From Flavobacteriaceae bacterium (lineage in GTDB: Bacteria; Bacteroidota; Bacteroidia; Flavobacteriales; Flavobacteriaceae): DNA of 64,000 nucleotides. Within the stretch, counting starts at the first letter, position 1. Every line of letters begins with the position of its first letter. Shown here piece after piece: positions 29,956 to 37,101 of the stretch. The translations under genes were made by a program, and so were the position numbers. The stretch spans positions 46,696 to 110,695 of the forward strand of contig JAHEET010000003.1 of the NCBI GenBank assembly GCA_024640565.1, given 5' to 3'. The notes beneath the pieces are model-generated. The model was not told the DNA's origin. It made no database searches and saw only the letters and a program-made list of their open reading frames with translations.

Positions 29956-30957
29956 ATGAAAAGAAGAATTTTTTTAAAAAAAGCAACCGTTTCGGGACTG
30001 TCCGTCGTGGTGGTCAATTCCCTTTTAAGTTGTGATACTTTAACCAATGTCTCAACGCCATTAATAGCATCAGAAACAAAGGCTATAAAACCGATTGTAA
30101 TCGCTACATGGCGGGTGCCAAATGCTACTGCAAAAGCTTGGGAAGTTCTGCAAAATAACGGAAGTTCTTTAGATGCTGTAGAACAAGGGTGTCGGGTGGA
30201 AGAGGCATCAGTAGCCAATCAATCGGTAGGAAAGGGTGGATTGCCCGACCGAGATGGAAACGTTACCTTAGATGCTTGTATTATGAATAAGGAAGGGGAT
30301 TATGGCGCAGTTACGGCTGTTCAGAACATTACACATGTTATTTCTCTCGCCAGGAATGTTATGGAAAAAACTCCGCACGTAATTCTCAGCGGAAAAGGTG
30401 CAGAGAAATTTGCGTATGAACAGGGTTTTGAAAAAGAAAATTTATTGACTAAATCTGCAAAAAAAGCATGGGAAGTTTGGAAAAAAACAGCTCAATATAA
30501 ACCAATTATCAATATTGAAAATCACGATACGATTGGCATGTTGGCTATCGATAAAAAAGGCGATATTGCAGGCGGCTCTACAACCAGTGGATTATCCTAT
30601 AAAATGGCTGGTAGAGTGGGGGATTCGGCCATTATTGGATCGGGACTGTTTATCGATAATGAAGTAGGGGGCGCCACAGCTACTGGTATGGGTGAGGAAG
30701 TTTTAAAAACTGTAGGGAGTTATCTTATTGTTGAATTAATGCGTCAAGGAAAAACACCTCAAGAAGCCTGTGAAGAAGCCGTACAGAGAGTGATAAAGAA
30801 TGCTGGTGATCGTTATAAAGATTTTCAAGTTGGATTTATCGCTCTAAACAAAGCCGGTGAAATAGGTGCCTATTGCATACATGAATGGTTTAATTATCAA
30901 GTACACACAGCAAAAGAAAACAAGAATTACAAATCAGATTATTATAACAAAGCTTAA
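29956..30957 (+). CDS. N4-(beta-N-acetylglucosaminyl)-L-asparaginase (glycosylasparaginase), Tat lipoprotein
   Basis: A 333-residue Ntn-hydrolase. The N terminus has a twin-arginine motif (KRRIFLKK) and a lipobox (LLSC), so it is probably a Tat-exported lipoprotein. The autocleavage site is Asp191-Thr192 in HDTIGM, with Thr192 becoming the N-terminal nucleophile. Binding residues fall in GRVGDSAIIG and GGATATGMGE. It splits the GlcNAc-Asn bond left when N-glycoproteins are degraded. Flavobacterium glycosylasparaginase is the well-studied bacterial homologue. The context between GH92 and a GlcNAc/fucose-type symporter supports glycan salvage. Confidence 0.95.
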   Translation: MKRRIFLKKATVSGLSVVVVNSLLSCDTLTNVSTPLIASETKAIKPIVIATWRVPNATAKAWEVLQNNGSSLDAVEQGCRVEEASVANQSVGKGGLPDRDGNVTLDACIMNKEGDYGAVTAVQNITHVISLARNVMEKTPHVILSGKGAEKFAYEQGFEKENLLTKSAKKAWEVWKKTAQYKPIINIENHDTIGMLAIDKKGDIAGGSTTSGLSYKMAGRVGDSAIIGSGLFIDNEVGGATATGMGEEVLKTVGSYLIVELMRQGKTPQEACEEAVQRVIKNAGDRYKDFQVGFIALNKAGEIGAYCIHEWFNYQVHTAKENKNYKSDYYNKA

Positions 30958-30963
30958 TATTAT

Positions 30964-32283
30964 ATGTCAATAACTGCAACACAAAAATCATACAAAAGTG
31001 CTTTTATCTTTTTAACAATGTTATTTTTCCTTTGGGGTTTTATTACCGTTTTGGTCGATAGCTTGATTCCCAGGTTAAAAGATGTTTTCGAAATGTCCTA
31101 TGCAAAAACGGTCTTGGTGCAATTTGCTTTTTTCGTAGCCTTTTTTGTTTTTTCTTTACCCGCAGGATTTCTCTTGTCTAAAATAGGGTACAAAAAAGGC
31201 ATTATTTTAGGGTTGTTAACAATGGCATTTGGTTGTTTATTGTTTTATCCAGCGTCATCTTACAGAGCTTTCCCTGTATTTTTAGTGGGCTATTTTACGC
31301 TTGCAGGTGGAATTACCATCCTGCAGGTAGCGGCAAATCCTTATGTTGCTTTGTTGGGGATTGAAGCGGGTGCATCAAGTAGGTTGAACTTATCGCAAGC
31401 ATTCAATTCTTTAGGAACTACCCTTGCACCCATAGTGGGAGCTTTGTTCTTATTGAGTGATTCTGTAAAATCATCTACAGAAATTAACGGACTTAATCCT
31501 ACTGAAAAAGCGGAATATTACATGGCAGAAGCCGCTACAGTTCAAACTCCTTTCCTACTTATTGCAGTCTTTATTGCAGTTTTAGCATTGGTTTTTTCGT
31601 ATATAAAGTTGCCAAAACTTCTGCAAGATAAGCCCAAAGGTGGTTATGGAGCTTTGTTAAAAAACAAGTTGATGATGCTTGGAGCTTTGGGTATTTTCGT
31701 CTATGTTGGTGCAGAGGTTTCGATTGGGAGTTTTTTGGTCAATTATTTTTCTGACATGAATTTAGCTCCTCTGATTGCTCAAAATGAAACCATGATGCAA
31801 ATCGCCAATGCGATAGCGAGAACTTTTAACAAGACTTTTTCGGGATCTGATCCGAAGTCGTTATTGGGTATTTTTGTCATTTTCTATTGGGGTGGTGCCA
31901 TGATAGGTCGTTTTGTGGGTGCATATTTGACCCGTATTTTAGCACCTGGAAAAGTCTTAGGTATTTTTGCTTTCTTAGCTATTGCCATGATTCTAATTTC
32001 CATTAATACCTCTGGACTGCTATCCATGTGGTCTATTTTGGCGGTTGGATTATTCAATTCCATTATGTTTCCAACTATATTTACCTTGTCGCTCGAAGGA
32101 TTGGGTGATTTAAAAGCTCAAGCTTCTGGGCTGCTGTGTATGGCCATTGTTGGTGGCGCTATTATTCCTTTTGCTTTTGGGAATTTAATTGACGGATTTG
32201 GCTTTCAAACTGCCTTTATGCTAACGGTTATCTGCTACGGGTATATCTTATTTTTTGGCTTTCATAAATCAAAAAAAGAATGA
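30964..32283 (+). CDS. MFS sugar:proton symporter, FucP/NagP type
   Basis: A 439-residue inner-membrane transporter with about 12 hydrophobic segments. FLWGFITVLVDSLIPRLK in the first helix and QVAANPYVALLG near residue 121 are hallmarks of the FucP/NagP/GlcP family, which imports L-fucose, N-acetylglucosamine or hexoses with protons. The gene begins six bases after the glycosylasparaginase stop, and its TGA overlaps the ATG of the next gene. In this operon the likely substrates are mannose or GlcNAc released from N-glycans; sequence alone does not decide. Confidence 0.93.
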   Translation: MSITATQKSYKSAFIFLTMLFFLWGFITVLVDSLIPRLKDVFEMSYAKTVLVQFAFFVAFFVFSLPAGFLLSKIGYKKGIILGLLTMAFGCLLFYPASSYRAFPVFLVGYFTLAGGITILQVAANPYVALLGIEAGASSRLNLSQAFNSLGTTLAPIVGALFLLSDSVKSSTEINGLNPTEKAEYYMAEAATVQTPFLLIAVFIAVLALVFSYIKLPKLLQDKPKGGYGALLKNKLMMLGALGIFVYVGAEVSIGSFLVNYFSDMNLAPLIAQNETMMQIANAIARTFNKTFSGSDPKSLLGIFVIFYWGGAMIGRFVGAYLTRILAPGKVLGIFAFLAIAMILISINTSGLLSMWSILAVGLFNSIMFPTIFTLSLEGLGDLKAQASGLLCMAIVGGAIIPFAFGNLIDGFGFQTAFMLTVICYGYILFFGFHKSKKE

Positions 32284-32903
32284 TCTTCAAAGAAATTTCT
32301 GACAAGATTATTACTTTAAAAAACACAGACTTTACTCTCCGTAAAAAACTTACTGATAGTGGAGAGTTGGGAGAGTCCTATCACCAAGAAATGGAAAAAC
32401 TACATCTTAAAAATGCAGCGACCTTGGATGCGATTATTAATAAAATTGGATATCCTACAATACCTAAAGTAGGTATAGAAGCAAGTACTGCCGCTTGGTT
32501 GGTGATTCAGCATTCGATAGGTTTGCCCAATTTTATGAAAAAATGCCTTCGGCTGATAGAAAATGAAGTAGATTCCAAAAGTGTGCCTCCTCAGCATTTA
32601 GCGTTTCTCATAGATCGTATTGCCGTCTTTGAAGGCAAACCACAATTATATGGAACCCAATTTGATTGGGACAAAAATGGCCAAATGAGTCCTCAGTATT
32701 TTGAGAGTGCAACCAAAGTAAACAATCGAAGAAAAGCACTCGGTCTCTCGACTATAGAAGCACAAACAACATTGATGCGGTTGCAAGTGTCACAGGAAAA
32801 ACAAAAAGCACCCAAAGATTTTTTAGAAAGAAAAAAACGCATTTATGCGTGGAAAAAAAAAAGTGGGATGGCTAAAATAGTCATTCATTCCAATAGAAAT
32901 TAA
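32280..32903 (+). CDS. DUF6624 family protein
   Basis: A 207-residue cytosolic protein without signal peptide. Features typical of DUF6624 are a helical N terminus, NKIGYPTIPKVG-EAS-AAWLVIQHS near residues 55-80, and the block AFLIDRIAVFEGKPQLYGTQFDWDKNG. Conserved H and D residues could form an active site, but no reaction is known to me. It is translationally coupled to the symporter (ATGA overlap), so it may act in the same sugar pathway; that is inference from position. A palindromic terminator follows. Confidence 0.75.
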   Translation: MIFKEISDKIITLKNTDFTLRKKLTDSGELGESYHQEMEKLHLKNAATLDAIINKIGYPTIPKVGIEASTAAWLVIQHSIGLPNFMKKCLRLIENEVDSKSVPPQHLAFLIDRIAVFEGKPQLYGTQFDWDKNGQMSPQYFESATKVNNRRKALGLSTIEAQTTLMRLQVSQEKQKAPKDFLERKKRIYAWKKKSGMAKIVIHSNRN

Positions 32904-32906
32904 AAC

Positions 32907-32940
32907 AAAAAAACCAAAACAGATCTGTTTTGGTTTTTTT
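32907..32940. terminator. Perfect palindromic bidirectional terminator
   Basis: Two 17-base arms meet without a spacer at AGATCT, giving a 34-base perfect palindrome with an A7 run on one side and T7 on the other. It lies between the convergent DUF6624 gene and yidC and should stop transcription from both sides. Confidence 0.9.
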
Positions 32941-32964
32941 ATTTTGTATGAGGATCGATATCCC

Positions 32965-34842
32965 TTATTTTTTTCTTTTTTGTTGTGCTTGTTGTTCTTG
33001 TGCCTGTTTCATGGCAATATCAATCCGTTCTCTGAACTTACTCTTTTTCTTTTCAGGTCGTTTCTTGTTTTCCTCGATTTGTGCATGAATTTTGTCTTCA
33101 TCAATTACATAGTTTTTAATGACTAACATAATTACGATGGTCAACAAGTTCGATATAAAGTAATACAAACTCAAACTACTTGCATAGTTGTTAAAGAAAA
33201 GTAACATCAGAATTGGAGAGAAGTAAATCATATACTTCATCATTTTTTGCATGTCTGGCATTCCTTCTTGAGCAGGTGCCTGCATGTTTGCTTGTTGGCT
33301 TTGGTTCATTTTCATGTAAAAGAAAATAGCAATGGAAGCTAAAATAGGAAACAAACTTACGTGATTTCCATAAAAAGGAATGTCAAACGGCAAAGTAAAA
33401 ATCGTATCATAGGAAGACAAATCTGGTGCCCATAAAAAACCTTTTTGACGTAAGTCTAAATTTGTAGGGAAAAATTTAAACAAGGCAAAGAATATCGGCA
33501 TCTGGAGTAGGGCAGGTATACATCCCGAGAGCATGCTTACGCCTGCTTTTCGCTGAATGGCCATTGTTTCTTGCTGACGTTTCATTGCGTTTTCTTTTCC
33601 GGGGAATTTTTCATTCACTGCGGTTAATTCTGGACGAATTACTTTCATCTTCGCACTAGAAACATAGGATTTGTAAACCAATGGAGACATTAAAATTCGA
33701 ACGACTATGGTCATCAAAATAATAATCAACCCATAGTTCCCAAGGAATCCTTTCAGTAAGTTAAATACCGGGTAAAAGACCGTTCTGTTTAAGAAACCAA
33801 AAATTCCCCAACCTAAGTCGGCTGTTTCATCTAAGTCCGTTTCTTCGTAGTTGGTTAATAAATTATAATCACTTGGTCCGTAGAACCACTTCATGTTGTA
33901 GTTGAATTCTCCCCCCGTTAAGGTTAGAGGAGTTTTTAACTCGTAGTTTTTCGTAAATACAGTGTCTATTTTTTCGTCAACAACCAAGTCAGTAGCGGTA
34001 ACCGTAGCGTTCTTAAATGGGGTGTCTGTCAATAAATTTGACATGAAAAAGTGTTGTTTGTAGGCAACCCAATCCAGGCTATTTACAACTTCTGTATTTC
34101 CAGGTCGCAGATAATCTACTTCCCCATCGGTCTTGTAATAGTACCATGAATACATGGTGTTTTCGGTTTTTAAACTTTTCTCATGTCGAAATCCTTTAAG
34201 AGACCAGTCTAATTGAATCGCGTTGGAGCCATTGATTACAGCACTCAACCCTTGTGATCGAACAGAAAAATCAACCATGTACTCATTGGGTTTCATTTCA
34301 TATCGATATTCTAAAAACTGTGTATCAGAAACTTTTAGTTTCATAGACAACACATCATTTCCATTGCTTTTGCTGAGTGTTGGAATAAAAAATAAATCTT
34401 TGGTGTTTAAAATTCTATTGTCCGTAGTTCCAAAGTTGATGTTAAAAGACGCATTGTTATCTTTTATCATATACAAAGGAAGCGAGTCGTAAGTTTTGTA
34501 ATTTTTAATTAATGCTTCTATAATTTGCCCCCCGAGATTATCAACGGTTAACTTTAGTAGGTCATTTTCTATTACGCTTACTCCAGGTGAACCTTGCAGC
34601 GCACTGTATGCAAAAGCCCCTAATTTGTTTTGTAGTGCTGCTGCTTTTAGAGAGTCGCTTTCAAAAACCGGTTTTGCCGTTTCAAATGCATCGCTTGTTT
34701 CTTTGGTGTTGGGTGCAACAATTTCTGTTGTTGTGGCTTCCGAAAGAATTTCTTCTTTGTTAGAATTCATCCACCATAATAAAATACCCCCCAATAAAAT
34801 CATTCCTATAAAGGAATTATAATCGAATTTTTTTTGTTCCAT
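32965..34842 (-). CDS. yidC: Membrane protein insertase YidC
   Basis: A 625-residue YidC of Gram-negative type. An N-terminal membrane segment (FIGMILLGGILLWWM) is followed by a large periplasmic domain (about 60-350) and the conserved C-terminal insertase core, with IVVRILMSPLVYKSYVSSAKM near residue 385 carrying the groove Arg, then QMPIFFALFKFFP. The tail is very basic (KKRPEKKKSKFRERI...), which may help ribosome binding. It inserts inner-membrane proteins alone or with Sec. It lies downstream of pyrG on the same strand, but a perfect -7 element precedes it. Confidence 0.97.
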   Translation of the reverse strand: MEQKKFDYNSFIGMILLGGILLWWMNSNKEEILSEATTTEIVAPNTKETSDAFETAKPVFESDSLKAAALQNKLGAFAYSALQGSPGVSVIENDLLKLTVDNLGGQIIEALIKNYKTYDSLPLYMIKDNNASFNINFGTTDNRILNTKDLFFIPTLSKSNGNDVLSMKLKVSDTQFLEYRYEMKPNEYMVDFSVRSQGLSAVINGSNAIQLDWSLKGFRHEKSLKTENTMYSWYYYKTDGEVDYLRPGNTEVVNSLDWVAYKQHFFMSNLLTDTPFKNATVTATDLVVDEKIDTVFTKNYELKTPLTLTGGEFNYNMKWFYGPSDYNLLTNYEETDLDETADLGWGIFGFLNRTVFYPVFNLLKGFLGNYGLIIILMTIVVRILMSPLVYKSYVSSAKMKVIRPELTAVNEKFPGKENAMKRQQETMAIQRKAGVSMLSGCIPALLQMPIFFALFKFFPTNLDLRQKGFLWAPDLSSYDTIFTLPFDIPFYGNHVSLFPILASIAIFFYMKMNQSQQANMQAPAQEGMPDMQKMMKYMIYFSPILMLLFFNNYASSLSLYYFISNLLTIVIMLVIKNYVIDEDKIHAQIEENKKRPEKKKSKFRERIDIAMKQAQEQQAQQKRKK

Positions 34843-34901
34843 GTGTGTTTTTAAAATGTCTATTTGTCATTTTCGCTACTGGTTATATAAACAGAAGTCG
34901 A

Positions 34902-34909
34902 CAAATGTA
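34902..34909 (-). promoter_or_regulatory. -7 element upstream of yidC
   Basis: TACATTTG on the minus strand, an exact TAnnTTTG match, about 60 bases before the yidC ATG. No convincing -33 element at standard spacing. Confidence 0.5.
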
Positions 34910-34987
34910 GCAAAATTCAAATATTTTTGGTTGCTTTTGCTGTGATTATTGTTGTTGAAACGAAGGCATCAAAGCCTGTTTCTAAAT

Positions 34988-36601
34988 TTATTTTCTAGAT
35001 TGCTTTAAAGCGGCTTTAATAAAATCTACAAATAACGGGTGCGGATTTAATACTGTACTCTTGTATTCTGGATGGTATTGTACTCCAACAAACCAAGGAT
35101 GATCTGGAAGTTCAACCACTTCTACCAATCCTGTATTTGGGTTGATTCCGGTAGCTTTCATACCCGCATTTTCAATCGCTTGTAAATATTCATTGTTAAA
35201 TTCATAACGGTGTCTGTGGCGTTCACTGATTAATTCAGATTGATATGCATTGTAGGTTTTAGAGTTTTTAGCAACCGTACAGTCCCATGCTCCCAAACGC
35301 ATAGTACCTCCTTTTTTGGTCACTTCTTTTTGACTCTCCATCAAATTGATTATTGGGCTTTTACAATTTTTCTTCATTTCTGTAGAAAAAGCATCACTAA
35401 TTCCCAATACGTTTCTAGAAAATTCAATGACTGCCATTTGCATTCCTAGACAAATTCCAAAAAATGGAATGTTGTTTTCTCGGGCATATTTTACAGCTTT
35501 AATTTTCCCTTCTATTCCACGATCTCCAAAACCTGGAGCGACCAAGATCCCGTTCAAACCTGCTAATTTCTTTTCAACGTTTTTAGGCGTTAAGTTTTCT
35601 GAATGAATCCAACGTACTTTTACTTTGGTTTCGTTAGAAGAACCTGCATGAATAAATGCTTCTGTGATCGATTTGTAGGAATCATGTAATTCCACATATT
35701 TTCCAATCAATCCAATTTCTACTTCCGATGTAGGATTTTTATGTTTTTGAATAAAATCATTCCAAACGAGGAGTTCGGGTTGTTTTTTTGAACACAATTC
35801 TAGCTTTTCTAAAACGACGTTGTCCAAACCTTCTTCAAACATCAAGTTTGGGACATCATAAATAGTTTCAGCGTCTATAGATTGAATAACATCTTCTTTT
35901 TTAACGTTGCAAAACAAGGCTAATTTTCGCTTGATGTCTTCAGAGATTTCATGCTCAGTTCTACACACTAAAATATCGGGACTTACCCCACTTTGCATCA
36001 ACATCTTAACGGAGTGTTGGGTAGGTTTCGTCTTTAATTCTCCTGCGGCAGCTAAATACGGAACCAATGTTAAATGAATAACAATGGCGTTTTCAGATCC
36101 TTTTTCCCACAACAATTGACGAACAGATTCTACATATGGAAGTGATTCTATATCTCCAACAGTACCCCCAATTTCGGTGATCACGATGTCATAGTCTCCC
36201 GTTTCTCCCAAGATTTGAATTCTGCGTTTAATTTCGTCGGTAATATGCGGTATTACTTGCACTGTTTTTCCTAAAAATTCTCCTTTACGCTCTTTGTTGA
36301 TAACTGATTGGTAAATTTTACCCGTCGTAACATTGTTGGCTTGTGAGGTTGGAATGTTTAAAAAACGTTCGTAATGCCCTAAATCTAAGTCGGTCTCAGC
36401 ACCATCATCTGTTACATAACATTCGCCATGCTCATATGGATTTAAGGTTCCAGGATCTATATTGATGTAGGGGTCTAATTTTTGAATGGTTACAGAATAG
36501 CCTCTTTCTTGTAATAATTTTGCAAGAGAAGCTGCAATGATTCCTTTTCCCAGTGATGAAGTTACGCCTCCAGTTACGAAAACGTATTTAGTATTGTGCA
36601 T
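34988..36601 (-). CDS. pyrG: CTP synthase
   Basis: From the ATG at 36601 the protein has 537 residues, the usual PyrG length. The synthetase domain opens YVFVTGGVTSSLGKGI and has the LDPYINIDPGTLNPYEHGE motif. The glutaminase domain shows GICLGMQ with its nucleophile Cys and a VQYHPEY triad block near the end. It makes CTP from UTP using glutamine. An upstream in-frame ATG at 36631 is rejected because a perfect promoter (36620-36650) overlaps it. CarB, another pyrimidine-related enzyme, lies nearby on the other strand. Confidence 0.97.
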   Translation of the reverse strand: MHNTKYVFVTGGVTSSLGKGIIAASLAKLLQERGYSVTIQKLDPYINIDPGTLNPYEHGECYVTDDGAETDLDLGHYERFLNIPTSQANNVTTGKIYQSVINKERKGEFLGKTVQVIPHITDEIKRRIQILGETGDYDIVITEIGGTVGDIESLPYVESVRQLLWEKGSENAIVIHLTLVPYLAAAGELKTKPTQHSVKMLMQSGVSPDILVCRTEHEISEDIKRKLALFCNVKKEDVIQSIDAETIYDVPNLMFEEGLDNVVLEKLELCSKKQPELLVWNDFIQKHKNPTSEVEIGLIGKYVELHDSYKSITEAFIHAGSSNETKVKVRWIHSENLTPKNVEKKLAGLNGILVAPGFGDRGIEGKIKAVKYARENNIPFFGICLGMQMAVIEFSRNVLGISDAFSTEMKKNCKSPIINLMESQKEVTKKGGTMRLGAWDCTVAKNSKTYNAYQSELISERHRHRYEFNNEYLQAIENAGMKATGINPNTGLVEVVELPDHPWFVGVQYHPEYKSTVLNPHPLFVDFIKAALKQSRK

Positions 36602-36619
36602 GCCATTATTAGGTTTGGA

Positions 36620-36650
36620 CAAAAGTAACAACTCTCCTTTTCATCACAAA
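36620..36650 (-). promoter_or_regulatory. Perfect Bacteroidota promoter of pyrG
   Basis: On the minus strand: TTTG (36650-36647), a 19-base spacer, then TACTTTTG (36627-36620). Both boxes and the spacing match the Bacteroidota consensus exactly. The start codon lies 18 bases further on. Confidence 0.85.
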
Positions 36651-36728
36651 TAAAAAAGGCAAAAAGATTTTAAAAAAAAGGCCTTTTTTAGGGGATTAAA
36701 AATAATTTATTTTTTTTTTAAAATTGTA

Positions 36729-36759
36729 TTTGTCATCAATAAAAACAGTTGTATATTTG
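36729..36759 (+). promoter_or_regulatory. Perfect Bacteroidota promoter of rpmH
   Basis: TTTG at 36729-36732, 19-base spacer, TATATTTG at 36752-36759. The predicted leader is about 65 bases. It sits back to back with the pyrG promoter. Confidence 0.85.
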
Positions 36760-36830
36760 CCCACGCTTAAATAAGGTAAATTTAAGAAGCTACTAAATAT
36801 TAACAAAGAAGACTTTTAAAAATACATACA

Positions 36831-36992
36831 ATGCCGAAAAGAACGTACCAACCATCCAATAGAAAGAGAAGAAACAAACACGGTTTCAGAGAGAGAATGG
36901 CATCTGCTAATGGTAGAAAAGTTTTAGCTAGAAGAAGAGCTAAAGGAAGAAAGAAAGTTTCTGTGTCTTCAGAACCAAGACATAAAAAATAA
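36831..36992 (+). CDS. rpmH: 50S ribosomal protein L34
   Basis: A 53-residue very basic protein, too short for many gene callers. It begins [20 protein letters not shown] and continues with [20 protein letters not shown], the universally conserved L34 sequence. A short tail ([11 protein letters not shown]) is normal for Bacteroidota. It is part of the large ribosomal subunit. The gene has a perfect promoter upstream and its own terminator, so it is transcribed alone. In many bacteria rpmH sits beside dnaA or rnpA; here dnaA is 35 kb away. Confidence 0.97.
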   Translation: MPKRTYQPSNRKRRNKHGFRERMASANGRKVLARRRAKGRKKVSVSSEPRHKK

Positions 36993-37020
36993 TAGAATGA
37001 TTAACAATTTGTTAATAATT

Positions 37021-37053
37021 AAGGTGTTGCTATTTTTAGCAACACCTTTTTTT
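37021..37053 (+). terminator. Rho-independent terminator after rpmH
   Basis: Twelve-base perfect arms AAGGTGTTGCTA / TAGCAACACCTT around a TTTT loop, followed by a T tract. It separates rpmH from carB. Confidence 0.93.
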
Positions 37054-37101
37054 ATATCCATTGAGTAATTACTTTTACACAAATAAATACACCCGATTAT
37101 A

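Noticed and set aside
36602..36631. Longer start for pyrG, adding 10 residues
   Set aside because: The perfect promoter at 36620-36650 overlaps the upstream ATG, and the family N terminus fits the ATG at 36601.
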